A stretch of DNA of 64,000 nt. Origin: Urophycis tenuis (lineage: Eukaryota; Chordata; Actinopteri; Gadiformes; Phycidae). The notes below the pieces were generated by a model. The model was given only the letters and a program-made list of their open reading frames with translations. It had not been told where the DNA came from and ran no database searches. The stretch spans positions 8,599,213 to 8,663,212 of the forward strand of contig JAXIVH010000001.1 in the NCBI GenBank assembly GCA_036785325.1, in the 5' to 3' direction. The position numbers and the translations under genes are program-made. Below are positions 11,270 through 23,106 of the stretch, one piece after another. How positions within the stretch are numbered: the stretch's first letter is position 1; every line of letters begins with the position of its first letter.

Positions 11270-12463
11270 CTAGGAGAGAGTAGCCTTGCCATTGACATGC
11301 ACCGGAACAGTCTGAACTTTGCCGACACCCTTCTCCAATGTACTACCCGGTCTACGTACACTACACATGCCCATCTCTTTGGCCTTTTTGATGGGACACT
11401 CTCTGCTTATGTGACCTGCGTGATTACAGTGGTAACATATGACATTCACCCTGCTCTTTGTGGCTGTGTGGGCTGGGGCCTGTCTAGGCTGTGAGCTAGG
11501 GGGTGAATTGTATGGTGGTGTAGGCTGTGAATTAAGGGGTGAATTGTATGGTGATGTAGGCTGTGAAGTATTGTTTGGGTGTGGCTGTGTGTTTGGCATC
11601 CTACTCTGTCCAAAGCCCCTAGGACCAACTCCCACACCAAATCCCCCAGACTTACCCCCGGCTGGTGATCGGTTGAAGCTCTGGACCCTGAACGTCTTCG
11701 CTCCCGGGCGTGCCGCAAGGAACGCCCCAACCAACTCGGCAGCCTGCTGGCCAGTCGTCGGGTTATGCTCCTTCACCCAAACCCGCACATCAGGAGCCAG
11801 GGTTTGCAGGTACTGCTCCAGGATGAGGAGCTCTCTGATGACCTCAACAGTCTTCTCGTCTGGCTTTATCCACTTTTTATAGGAGTCCTTCAGGCGGTTA
11901 TACAGTTCTTTCGGCGTCTCTCCTGGTCGGACGTCTGGATCACGGAATCGCTGTCTGTAGATCTCTTCTCTTGGCCACCGATAGGCCACTGCCAGTCTCT
12001 CGAAGGTGGTGAGATATTGTTCAATGTCATCTCCCTCCTCCAGCTTTGGCACGGCCGCTCTGGTCCAGGCGGATGGAGACGGCGCTGCCCGGTCTGGTGG
12101 GACTGATGGTCCAGGCCCCGGATCCGGCAGTGCTGCTGGTGTTGGTGGTTCCACTGGAAGTCAAGCGCCATCACCTCCTGGATGACGTCCATCACCGCCA
12201 CGCCTTTTCTCTTCCTCCAGGTCCTCTCACACATTGTTCAGCTGCACCTGAACGCTACGCCATCTTTGCTCCTGCTTGTAGGCCTCACGCTCTTGGCCCT
12301 TGAGGGTCTTCTGCAGCAGGCTGTAGAGGGATGCCAGGTTCATCGTCCCAGGGTCCTCAGCTGCATCATCCGGCGCTGGCTCACCTCCCTGGGCTTCATC
12401 CTCTTTTTCGTGTTCTTCCTGCTCTAGCTGCCGCTTGCCCCTGGGTAGATGTCTGATGGACAT
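11270..12463 (-). pseudogene. Gag with SCAN-like domain and CCHC zinc knuckle
   Basis: The structural protein of the element. An acidic N-terminal stretch (MSIRHLPRGKRQ.., from 12463) is followed by a frameshift near 12150-12234, then a 294-codon open segment (11270-12154). In that segment residues about 42-155 read as a SCAN-like fold: EQYLTTFERLA, then YRQRFRDPDVRPGETPKEL, then VIRELLILEQYLQTL and VWVKEHNP. After a Pro/Asn/Ser/Gln-rich linker comes a CCHC knuckle, CYHCNHAGHISREC. The family link is established knowledge: the vertebrate SCAN domain is thought to derive from Gmr1-like Gag. The frameshift makes this copy non-functional. Confidence 0.75.
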
Positions 12464-12522
12464 CCTCTGGCGGATCTGCTCCCGTCTTCCTGGATTGTTC
12501 GTTGTGCTCTTGGAGGGCACCA

Positions 12523-12542
12523 CGATCCCACAACTGCCACCA
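12523..12542 (-). promoter_or_regulatory. Putative primer-binding site
   Basis: On the minus strand TGGTGGCAGTTGTGGGATCG starts 2 nt after the proposed LTR end. A 5' TGG is expected where a tRNA 3' CCA end pairs. The tRNA was not identified. Confidence 0.45.
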
Positions 12543-12544
12543 AC

Positions 12545-13087
12545 TGTGAACGAGAAGGTGTCTTGCACCTCCGCCTCACATACGGGATGGGACGCCACCA
12601 AGGAGTTTTCGGAAGTGGAGAAAGCAGGAGGCCACGCAGCGAATTAACGTGCAAAAATCGTGTAGGTTTATTTACAGTGCTACCATGGAAACAAAAAAGG
12701 AAAACAAAATACAACAGCAATACAACTCTATTTTGGGCAGACAGTCAAAACACAGCCTCTCAGCAAGCTGACGTAAACCATACTGTCTACCCCCGACTCC
12801 CGTACCTGGTCTCCCCACTAGCTTTAAATAACCCTCCCAATGAGCTACTAATTGGGAGAGTCCACTAGGAGAGGTAACCCCTCTAAATGCATAATCATGA
12901 TCACGGATATAACACATGGATTCAATATCACAACACCACCCATAATGCACACAAATCCCCATAAACATTTCCCCAATCACACATACTCTTAAAATACATC
13001 ACCTAAGTAATAAGAATACACACAAAATTATTCCCGCCAACTAACCACCCCCGCCGTCAGCCAACCCAATTACACTGTCCCGGGACA
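12545..13087 (-). repeat. Putative 5' LTR of the Gmr1-like element
   Basis: Runs from TGTGAACG to CGGGACA on the plus strand, so on the minus strand TGTCCCGGG..CGTTCACA, with TG..CA ends. A TATA-like TATTTAAAG on the minus strand lies near 12826. The inner boundary rests on the adjacent primer-binding site; the outer one is inferred from the terminal dinucleotide because no second LTR exists for comparison. Confidence 0.5.
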
Positions 13088-13566
13088 GGCAATGAGGACC
13101 TGGCGCCAATGTGGCACGCGTTTCCACATGGACCAGTTTGCGGACGGACCTGAATACTGGCAGTCGACTAGTGAGTGTGGTGTGTGGTAATGTAGTGTAT
13201 TTATTGTTAACGGAGTGAAAATGTGTAGCGGAACCAGTGGGTACCTCACTGTTCGCTGTGTTGTTGATAAATAAATGTTGTTAACTGAACCGATGTGTGT
13301 TGTGGTTGTTTGTAGCCGTTAGCTTACCCGATATGTATTGCATGATGGGAAATGTAGTGTGGCTAGTGTGACGCTGTAGTGTGCCGCTGTTGGGCAATTC
13401 TCAGAGCAAACCGGTAGGCTCTGGAAAACGAGACCCTCGCTTTTCACAGCGTGTTTGATGAATGCAGATTTTTTTGTACTTTCGCACATTCTAAATTTCA
13501 TGCGTACGAACGAAATTAGAACTTTTCCTAGGCACGGTTGATAAATGAGGCCCCAGATGTGCAGTG
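13088..13566. other. No gene recognised
   Basis: Sequence between the gypsy LTR and the LINE. No element or exon was recognised. Confidence 0.5.
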
Positions 13567-15560
13567 TTAAGAACAATTTGATATAAAACTAGCATTAACT
13601 GTCATTACCATAGCTGACGGAGAGGCATAAAGCGTTTTTATCATATTGGTGAAAATGGTACCAAATCCCATACGGTGAAGGACAGCCCATAAGAAATGCC
13701 ATTCAAGGCGATCAAACGCTTTCTCTGCGTCCAGAGATAGCACAGCGCAGGGAGATTGAATCTCAGCATAAGCTTCTACCATAATGCAATAGTCTGCGAA
13801 CATTGTCTGAAGATAGGCGAGATTTTACGAAACCAGTTTGGTCTGGGTGGATGAGCTTATTCATAATATAATAATAATATAATATAAGGGGCTCGAGCCT
13901 TAATGCAAGCACTTTTGCAAACAGCTTTATGTCGGCATTCAAAAGGGATAGCGGACGATAGTTGGTACATTCATTTGGATCTTTTCCTTTTTATGAAGTA
14001 AAGTAATTCAAGCGGTGTTAATGTCTCTGGAGAAGGAACCAAGTGAAATGGCATGGTTGAACATGTTCAACAACAGAGGCCCAAGTTGAGACCAAAATTG
14101 TAGATAGAATTCCGGAGGAATTCCATCAAACCCAGGCGATTTACCTTTGTTAAGACTACGTAAAGCTATCTCCAATTCAAGTAAGGTAAAAGGTTTATCC
14201 AGAGCCGTAGCCTCCTGGGGCAGCAATTTAGTAAGGTTTAAATTCTTAAAAAATAGATCAAGTTTGGGGGAATCATATGGAACCTCCGAACTGTACAAAC
14301 TAGAGTAAAAAGATCGGAAGGTGGAATTAATCAATTTGGGGTCCGTAACCAGAGCTCCCTCTGGCGTTTTGATGGCAGGTACAGTATATGCGCAAAGTTC
14401 TCACTTGCACGCAGGCTCATGGCAAGTGACCGACTGAGGCGAGCTCCTTCGAAATAAAAGTTTTGACCCGAGCGATGGATGAGGAATTCCGCACGCTGTC
14501 GGAATAAATAATTCAATAATTCAACTCCTCTAATATTTTATTTATTTTATTATTATGTTATTATATAACAACGTCTCTGCTGACCAAGTCAGCAGAGACA
14601 TTGTTGTGCATGGCACATTCTAATTGCTCGAGAACGCGTTCCAGTTCCAGTACCCTGCATTGGCGAGTCTTGTTTAAATTGGAGGCAAACGATACACAGT
14701 TACTTCTTATATATCCCTTCACCGAATCCCATAGAATACGAGTGTCCTCAACTGAATGTTTGTTGAATGATATGAATTCTGTTAAACCAGATTCAAGTTG
14801 ATCCACAAAGCTCTCATTGCGCAGCAAGGAGGTATTAAAACGCCAGCGTGGAGCACGGTCACGAGATTCAGAGAGGTTAGCCCTGCAGATGACACCTGCC
14901 TTGTGGTCTGAGAAGGCCAGGGGGAGCATGTCCATACTTACGTTTTCAAGGAGATCCTTAGATACAAAAATAAAGTCTATTCTAGAAAATGACTGATGTC
15001 TTGCCGAAAAAAACGAGAAGTCCCGCCTGTTATGATTGGTGACACGCCATACATCAATTACAGAGAAATCCTGAGCCCATTGTCTCAGTGCACCAGAAGC
15101 TGATCTCTGATCACTGCCCTCCACTACAGCCGTCCTGTGTGGTCCCAAACTGCGTTAAAGTCTGCCCCAATAATTAACCGGTAATCTGCCAAATCATGCA
15201 TGGTATCAGACAAACGCAGATAGAAATCATAGTCAAAACTGTTAGGCGCGTAAATGGACAAGAAGGCAATTTTTTTGTTTTCTATAATGGTTTTCATAAA
15301 AGTAATTCTACCCTCTGAGTCGCTCCCAACACCTAAATTGGTGAGCTGAACATTGCGGCGAACAACAACCAGCACACCTTTCGTTTTATTAGTGAATGAA
15401 GCGTTTGCCTTAACACAGAAATGTTTATTCTGCAGCTTATGGACATCCTTTTGATGCATGTGGGATTCGCTAACCAATGCTATATCCACTCCCTCTCTTC
15501 TTAATACCTCCAGAAAACTTATGCGCTTATGGGGCAAATTAAGGCCACGCGCATTAAAAG
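13567..15560 (-). pseudogene. L1/Tx1-like LINE ORF2 remnant (endonuclease and part of RT)
   Basis: Reading from 15560 leftwards: an apurinic-type endonuclease in two frames (15124-15537 with LRREGVDIALVSESHMHQKD and LIIGADFNAVWDHTG; 14561-15148 with FSRIDFIFVS and MLPLAFSDHKAGV). A spacer region follows, then the RT start (14008-14334, LRSLNKGKSPGFDGIPPEFY) and RT block 3 (13567-13803, LSLDAEKAFDRLEW). The YADD region and everything after it are missing. Frameshifts separate all segments, and a short AT-rich hairpin-bearing insert lies at 14517-14600. The clade is judged from the endonuclease and RT wording only. Confidence 0.75.
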
Positions 15561-15679
15561 AAAAACAAGATTAGTTTAGTCATTCAAATCGTGGTACAAA
15601 AGAACAAGGGATGAGCTGTAAGTAGCAGGGGAAAATGATAACAAGAAGAGAAATGAGCGAGCAGAGCAAGACCTGTAAC

Positions 15680-15852
15680 CCCCCCCCCCCCCACACACAC
15701 ACACACACACATACCCACATGCATCCAGACACATCAAAAGTCCCCGCACATGCACGCACCCTCGCGCGCGCGTGCACACACACACACACACAACCACGCA
15801 CACACAAATCCCGTACAGCAGCAAGTGACCCCCCCCCCACACACACACAACA
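15680..15852. repeat. Poly-C and (CA)n microsatellites
   Basis: Poly-C followed by (CA)n, a GC-rich alternating stretch near 15764, a second (CA)n near 15776 and a third C-run plus (CA)n near 15830. Adjacent open frames are Pro/His/Thr artefacts of these repeats. Confidence 0.9.
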
Positions 15853-15935
15853 GACAAACATAACCTAAACAAAACAATACCAAGCAGTACATGGCTATTG
15901 CCAATGTAACCATGCAAGCTTATAAACCCTCCCAC

Positions 15936-17110
15936 CTAATACTAGAGGGTGGGTCCCTAACTCCAAGAAGGAGAAAAAATTGTTCAGAGAAAAAATAATA
16001 AGCCATACCTTTTGGGCAATCAATAGCCTGCGGCCAGTTTTAATCACTATAAAGAAAAAACAATGTGGCCTTACATAGGTCCATAGCTAGTTAACAAAAG
16101 AAAGCAAGGACAAAACAAAAAAGACAGAAAAAACAATCAAACAAACAACTGTCCATAGGTTAAGCCTAGGCCTACCAACTCATATCCACAGGGCTCCACA
16201 ATCAGCCTTGGATTCAATAAACAAGAGTTGGATCATATACATCAATAAGGTCCCAAACGTCCAGGGCACAAAGTGCATGACAAGAAAGAGAGAATGACAT
16301 GAAGCCTGTGGCTTACATAAGCCGCAAGTTGTTCCCCAGAGAGACCAGGTATGCGGCAGTTGAGTTGGAGTGCCTAGCTGTCAAGTGGGCACTCGACACT
16401 GTTGATGTATACAAAATAAACTCTGTGCCAAACAAGCCTGCAGACACTTAGTCAGAGGCCCATAAGGCCCTGTGCAAAGCAGGCGGTTGATTTGAAACAC
16501 ACCTATATACAATACAGAACCGATACGGCCTCGTGGACTCGAGAGATTAGAGAGACACGTATCCTGCAAAGGAATGCCGCCAGTTAGTATCAACCATAGC
16601 ATAACAAAAACAAGAAGCCACCGTCGAAATTACACCCAACCCGGCCTTGAAAGGAACCAAGGCCAAGCAGGTGGTGCACCCAGACAAATCGAGGCACGTA
16701 GCCTGGCACAATATCATGCCATGAATGGAGCCTTGTTGCAATATCAGTAATACGTGTGAGCCCCCCGCCCTTGAGGCAGGGACTTTTTATAAATATGACT
16801 GGCAAACTATGTACGGGGCTCTTCCTAGGCAGACTCTCGTAGAGACGACTCAATGAAAAGCAATCATCATCTTCCCCTACATTGTCCGTGATCAACAACA
16901 ACAACAACAACAATAGGACGGGGTCAACAGAGTGTGCACATTACCAGTTGTCACTGACAACACAGGTCCAGGAATCCATAAAGACAGACTGAGCAGCCAT
17001 TGAAAGACATTCATGGCAGACCAAATCATCTCCACACACCACCTCTGTGTCAACCTCTGTGCCTGTGTACTGGATGTCTGAGGCAACATCTTGTCGGTGG
17101 GTCATTGGGG
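15936..17110. other. Intergenic / possible rnf24 3'-UTR
   Basis: No coding signal. The right part lies immediately downstream of the rnf24 stop codon and could be 3'-UTR; no unambiguous polyadenylation signal was picked. Contains a short AAC-type repeat at about 16894-16912. Confidence 0.4.
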
Positions 17111-20100
17111 CTACACCAGGTTCTCCACCCCAGGAAGAGGCTGTTGTGTTGGGGTGTCGGAGGGGGCGCCGGCCTGCTGGGCCAGCTGCAGGACCAGGGT
17201 GTTGCACAGCGGGCACACCTTCCTCACCTCCAGCCACTTGATCAGGCACCTGGATGAATGCATGCACATGCGCGCGCACGCGCGCACACACATTCACACA
17301 CTCACACACACACACACACACACACAAGGAAGATGGGTGGGGAGAGGATGGCCAGGTGGTCAAGAGCATGAAGGGTAAATCTCTAACTAGTTAAGAGTGT
17401 GTGTGTGTGTAACCTCTTGCAGTGCTACCAGACGGCTGGGTAACATAACCTTCATGATGTGTTCTTAAGAAGAACAGAGGCCGGTTTGTGAGATGGGGGT
17501 GAGGAGGAACACTGAAGAACGACGTGACGTTCAATGAGAGATCCAATCGTCATTTATAGTAAGTTGTCTAAGTGTATCGCTGTGGGGGCACCAAGCGAGT
17601 CGAAACATAAAAAAGATATGCAAATATGTTTACATGCATGAAACAGGAGACACGGCATGATAAGGGACAGTGCTCCTCAGTGGGTTGTGGAGCATGAGGG
17701 CATGAACAAAATAGAACCCGTATCTCAGTTGGCCAAAGGTATGTTGTTTCCTCCACACCTGCCCACTCATCACACTTCATGATTCCGCATTTCTAAATCA
17801 CATGTGTGTGTTTGTCCCCGTGTGCCCGACAAAACCTGTTCTTCTTACTTTCTGTGAAAGGCATGTTTGCATGGGCAGATCCCCAGCTCGTCCTTCTGTT
17901 TAAACTCCTCCAAGCACACCGCGCATATCTGAAGATGAGGGCAGTTTGGTGAAATGCATGGTGATGCATGCACACTTTTACCACATAATACCTGTATGAT
18001 TAGATTATCATTTGACAAATAAGTTAAATAACTGCTACACACAAAATGCCTATTACTGAAGAGTGATACCTGCAATTCGTTGGTTAGCAAATCAAATAAA
18101 AACGGGGATTTATGAAAATATGCTGTAGGTAAGATTCAAAACTTCCAAAGACAGCAGAGCGTATGATTTTAGAAACTAACTAAACAAAAACCCCATCCCC
18201 CTGCTTCCTTTCTCCCTACACTTCTCCTCTATTGAGAACCATTGCGTTCAGGCATCTGTGATTGACAAACTACTCAGAGGTGAGATAATCTAAATTGTCT
18301 TATACAGAGGCAGGGGCAGTCAACTCAAAACTAAAAAAGCTAAAGATTACTGGGTGAAAAGACTGACATGCTGGTGTGGTACAAAGACCCAAAGCCTCCC
18401 ATTGTTGTCCTCAAAGGAGACCCAGCCTTAGGTTCGCAAGTCACATGAGGGCTGTGCTAAAGTAGGCGTCATCTCTGGCAAGGTGGTGTGTTCATTGACA
18501 TCTATTGTAGACAATAATATATGTGACTGTTGGTTTTGGCTATTGGCCATTATTTTAATGGCCATCATATAAAGCATCAGTGCTTTATATGACAGTGCTT
18601 TTGCATCCTTTGTTTAATGTGCACATTTGTGCCTTCTCACTAATGAAGGTGTGTTGCTTTTTGTGGATGGGGGGGCAGTGGCAGTTGTTTGTATAACTGG
18701 AGAGATTAATAACAGCCTTTATGTGGATATAATTTAGGAAAATCCTGTTGGTCGACTTACCTCATGCAAATTTAGCTCTGACTTTTTTCTTCTGTATAAC
18801 CTGGGTAGAGGAAGCAAACATGGTTACAAATCACAAACTCATCACCTGGAGCTTCACTTTGCCAACAATCCAACAACCGCAACAAGGAAAAAAAAAATTC
18901 CCTTGTTTCTTAATATTTCTTAAGGCACCCAGGAATGAAGGAAGGGTGCTTGTGATTTTTCTAATTTCTGTTTCAGAATTTTTCACTCGTATTGAGCATA
19001 AACATAATTGAAACATAAACAGTTTTACATTATAGAACATTATTTGTAAGTTACTATTTTATGTTTTTTGTTTGTGTAACGTTAGACTGACCTTTTTGTT
19101 CTTCAACTCATACTTGCAATCAGTTTACATTTTGTAAATGATTTTAGGTTACAAAACGTCAATAATCTGCACATGTTGTACCAGTGGACCATACACCCCA
19201 TGTATACCACAGTTACCAACAGTAATTACATCATAGTTCTATATTGTTGTTTTATCTACTTAATCAGTCAGAATTAAAATATTCTTCTTCCCTGCTTTAG
19301 GCACGTTTGCTTCTGTTGTCAAGAAAACACAAGTCCATTATTGAAAAATAATGCACTCCCTAGGAATGTTAATGACCAATCAGAAACAAGAAATCAACAA
19401 TGCTGTGGTACGAATAAAATATAAACTTACCATTCACAGAATAAGTACATAGATAGATTAATACACAGAATTAAGACATGGCAAAAAACATACATTTTAG
19501 TTACTAATGTAACCTTAACAGGCTTGCAAAACTGAAAATCTATGAGCCACACAGATGCAGAATCTTCACGTATGACATTTCTGCTCAGGCAACAACAATT
19601 AACAACAAACAACAACAACCACAACAAACAACCAATAGTAAACAAGAGAGAGAATGGAAGAGTCTGGACACAGCGAGAAAATAGAGGGCGTAAATGTTTG
19701 AGCAGGGAAGGTTATAAGGGGAGCACAGTGTGAGCAAGAGAGATAAGAGATTCATAGTTATATGAGATTTACCTCCATAACAAGTAACCTTAACCTCTCG
19801 CTGCAGTGTGAGAGGAATCTGCAAAACAGGCAGCACACACTAGCAGAGGTACTGACATTCTGAAACAGACCAGCATGTGAGGGTGCACACGGTGGCATAG
19901 CGTTGAGGGAGCCAAAGGAAGAAGAAGAAGAAGAAGAAGAAGAAGAATTACTCATTTGATCCTGTGAGGGGAATTTGATTTGATTTGTTTGGTGTTTGGA
20001 TGTGGGGGTATTCAAATAGACCAGTTGGGCTTTCCTTTGACGATGGTATGAATAATGTATAAATAAATTATGAATAATTTATAAAACAGAAGTACATATA

Positions 20101-20125
20101 ATATAATACTATATAACGCAATACA

Positions 20126-20201
<76 letters not shown>

Positions 20202-21357
20202 GAAGTAAAATGAAATGCCATCCGGGTACATTGCGTTCACAGTCATGTGGTCAGGTTTCTCCTTTCACCCACATAGCCTGCCATGTGTTAGACTTAAGGC
20301 TTTACTTTCACATTCATGTGAATCAAATATTATTTAGCAATTAAATTTCTTCCCCTGTGAACATTATGCCTTTAACCGATCACTTTATGGTTGACAACAT
20401 CGCCCATTTATGTGTCCCTAGCTTTACCATTTACCTACCTACCTCAATGAGGATTTCATAAAGTGTTCATTTGGGGTGGTGCGCTTTAACCAATATTCAG
20501 TAGAACAATTTTTGTGTCTTAGCCTGACAAAGTAATAAATCAACTTTAATCTTCCCCTTCTTCAGATCAAGTCCGAAACTCTAGTACAGTGGCACTGCCA
20601 AATGTGTTGTGCGTCACTCGAATCAAAGGCCTGATGCGTTCTGAACACGGAATGCATTGTTTCAGAGGCATGCCATCATGCTGTTGACTGACACGGCCTC
20701 CATGGAGAAAATACAGAGCTTAAAAGCCGCTGGCATGAAGCTTGATTGTATAGACATACCTAATGGCTTAGATAGCGAGCTCCAGCCCAAGTACTTTGAA
20801 ATGCGTGAGTGATCTTACCAATGACGGCGTGTAGAGACAATAAGCGTTATGATTTTTGTGTATTTAACATCTTGCTGGCCTAAGTACTAAGAAAATAATA
20901 TGTGCTATTGTACTATGAGTATTAACTAAATTAGGTTCTATGCAAACACTTCTAAATGATTTAGTGCTGGACATGAGCATGGAATGGCTCACTGCACAAG
21001 ACAATTAAAATGCTCAGAATGAATGAAGGCTGGCCATATTCTCTATTTGTGAGCACATTTAATCAACACTACACAAAAAAAGGCATGTCGCTTTGGCCCC
21101 ACAAGCTTAAAAAAAACAAAATCAGTGAAACATGAGACAAAAGCCAAACTAGTCCAGAGTCTTAATGGGCTTGAGGTGAAAGCAGTAGAAACATCTCTGG
21201 GGCTTACCTTATCAGGTAACAGCAGAAGAGCAGGCTGAGGATGAAGATGAAGATGGCCATCCCAAACACAACAATGTAAATATTGAGAGGAAGGTTCTGG
21301 AACCCTATGAATGGCATCCTGAAAGTGTGGTGCTTGAAATCGGTCTTCATTGGTAGT
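17111..21357 (-). CDS. rnf24: RING finger protein 24 (partial gene model, exons listed)
   Basis: RNF24 is a small Golgi/endomembrane RING-H2 protein and probable E3 ubiquitin ligase. Four exons are visible. Exon 21208-21357 starts at ATG 21350 after a good acceptor (pyrimidine tract and CAG) and encodes RMPFIGFQNLPLNIYIVVFG, then a transmembrane helix ending LLFCCYLI. Exon 18761-18800 encodes the ELNLHE end. Exon 17849-17928 encodes ICAVCLEEFKQKDELGICPC, then KHAFHRK. Exon 17111-17249 encodes CLIKWLEVRKVCPLC and ends ENLV. Together these give the C-H2-C RING ligands. Phases agree across the last join (K codon split AA/G). Two problems: the short exon expected between 18800 and 21208 was not found, and exon 18761-18800 is 40 nt where 42 would keep frame. 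The paralogue RNF122 is less similar by eye. Confidence 0.85.
17266..17327. repeat. (CA)n/(CG)n microsatellite in rnf24 intron
   Basis: Alternating CA and CG dinucleotides next to the acceptor of the last rnf24 exon (acceptor at 17250-17251). Confidence 0.85.
19918..19948. repeat. (GAA)n microsatellite
   Basis: About nine GAA units on the plus strand. Confidence 0.95.
20130..20199. repeat. (AT)n microsatellite
   Basis: About 34 uninterrupted AT units. Confidence 0.98.
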
Positions 21358-21910
21358 CTGTGCAGAGGGAGAGAGAGGATGAGGGAGAGGAGGATGAAGA
21401 GAGGGAGAGAGGTGAAAGGTGAGAAATTATTTATTTCAATGACAAATCAATTGCCCAATAAATAATCCAACTGAATATGAAAACTGAAAAGTTGTGGAGG
21501 AATATCATTAGCCTACCCTCAGGCAAAGCCTGTCTAGAACATTAGTTAAATGTTTATTCTCTGTTAGTAAATGCTTTAACGCATGCTTTATTGCATTAAC
21601 TTATAATTAACTGATAATAATTAGTAATTACATCATTATAAATTAATTCATGTCTTCTACTTCTTTGTCTTTCTACGTAATGTTTTCATGTTTTGAGGTA
21701 GACCTGTTTTGTTTGAAATGTTTTCTTAAACAGAGTCTGTCACATAGGAGCTTTCTTTATGGCTACAATAATCTAGATCAACTCTGCAGCAAGGTAGAGA
21801 GCTCACATGTTAAAACAAGTCACACAGATGCTAATAAAGCTAATTGTACTTGGCAATGGGTTGAACAGAACAATTCAACCTTGGTAGCCACACATAGTTG
21901 GCATATATTA

Positions 21911-21918
21911 CACATTAC
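21911..21918. repeat. 8-bp target-site duplication of the hAT element
   Basis: CACATTAC; the second copy is at 26324-26331. Confidence 0.93.
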
Positions 21919-22040
21919 CAGTGGTGTAGTCTAGTTTTTTGCAGTGGGTATACTGTCTATACTCTAACTCACCCGCCCCAGAACAACACATTTTACAACA
22001 ACAGACATCTTAGAGCAACACCTCATAAGCACCATCCCGA

Positions 22041-22230
22041 CCTTGTGGCTCATGCTGCCTCCTAACATGTTGATAACATACCCAGTGTTACAGAATGCTC
22101 TCAACAAGATGTACCGTATACTGTGTAGGCTATGCATTAGTGAATGTGATTCAGATTCAGATGTTTATTTATGCATTCTGAAAGACTGGGTATGTTATCA
22201 ACATGTTAGGAGGCAGCATGAGCCACAAGG
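22041..22230. repeat. Perfect 46-bp inverted repeat inside the hAT element
   Basis: Left arm 22041-22086 (CCTTGTGGCTCATGCTGCCT..CCCAGT) is the exact reverse complement of right arm 22185-22230, with a 98-bp spacer. The right arm runs into an L2-like LINE fragment, so the left arm is an inverted duplicate of part of that fragment. Confidence 0.95.
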
Positions 22231-22470
22231 ATGCAATGAGACTGGACAAATCAATTAGGAAAGCTGGCTCTGTGATTGGTTGGACACACTGGGAGGTGGT
22301 GGAGAGATGCACACGAAAGATGTTAGGTCATTCTGAACTTCATAACACCATGATGGACCAAAGAAACAGCTCCTCTCTCCTCACTGCAGGACAGAGAGAA
22401 ATGGAAAATTCTTCATACCTGCAGCCACCAGGCTTTCTAATCATTCTGCAAATGGGCAGACAGACATATG
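22185..22470 (+). pseudogene. L2-like LINE ORF2 C-terminal fragment
   Basis: Plus-strand frame reads GGSMSHKDAMRLDK then IRKAGSVIGWTHWEVV and ends near 22400 with TMMDQRNSSS. This wording is typical of the C-terminal region of teleost L2/Maui-type LINE ORF2. The rest of the LINE is missing. It is inserted between the left TIR and the transposase 3' end of the hAT element. Confidence 0.65.
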
Positions 22471-23106
22471 ATGTCCTCTTTGGATTCAAAAAAGTCATTC
22501 TTACTCTTTTTCGTGTGTTAATTTATTGTATGCAACACAAGTGGCTTCAAATAATACAAAACCAATTAACAAATATACTTCACCTCAATTAATGGAGGTT
22601 GAAAAAGACAAAGAGTACCCAAACTGGATTCATTGTCTTAGTATTGTATGCAACACAATATTAACATATCATTTTACTAACATATCATTTTGAATAAATG
22701 ATTACAATTATTATTAAATGACCAAGGAAACATCAAATTGGCTTCAAACAAGATAAAAACCAATTAATTGACAAATAAACTTCCCCTAAAAAATGGAGGT
22801 TGAAAAAGGCAAAAAGTATTTACACTGGATTCACTATGTTAGCATTGTATACAACACAATACTTAACAGTAACGTAATAACTTAGGCTTATCAGTAGTAG
22901 TTGCAATGAACATATCATTTAGAATAAACTGAGGTTCAAAAGACAGTATTTACATATTTACACTGGATTCACTGTGTTAGTCCACAAGTCCTGAAAAAAA
23001 GGATGGGACACTCAGAGAGAGCTAAGCAGTGTCACTGTGGTGGGGGAAAGAGCATAGAAGCAGGGTGACTAAGTCACTGCAAGGTGAGGGTGGACAGCCT
23101 GGTAGC

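Larger units (their letters stand above)
9391..13087 (-). mobile_element. Gmr1-like Ty3/gypsy retrotransposon, truncated before RT
   Basis: Reading right to left: putative 5' LTR, primer-binding site, Gag with SCAN-like domain and zinc knuckle, protease region, integrase, then abrupt loss of similarity near 9405. Integrase following protease with no reverse transcriptase between is the pol order known for the Gmr1 group of vertebrate Ty3/gypsy elements, where RT-RNase H comes last. Here RT-RNase H and the 3' LTR are absent, so the copy is cut off at its 3' side. Stops and frameshifts show it is dead. Confidence 0.75.
18801..21207. other. rnf24 intronic sequence
   Basis: Lies between the transmembrane exon and the short ELNLHE exon. 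An exon of about 43 nt would be expected here by comparison with the known RNF24 protein, but no stretch could be matched. Contains a GAA repeat and a long AT repeat. Confidence 0.5.

Noticed and set aside
15576..15935. Cys/Val-rich frames near 15.6-15.9 kb
   Set aside because: Translations of (CA)n/(TG)n microsatellites.
19771..19800. Candidate rnf24 middle exon (good acceptor and donor around CGAGAGGTTAAGGTTACTTG)
   Set aside because: Its translation does not resemble the expected RNF24 segment and the length and phase do not fit.
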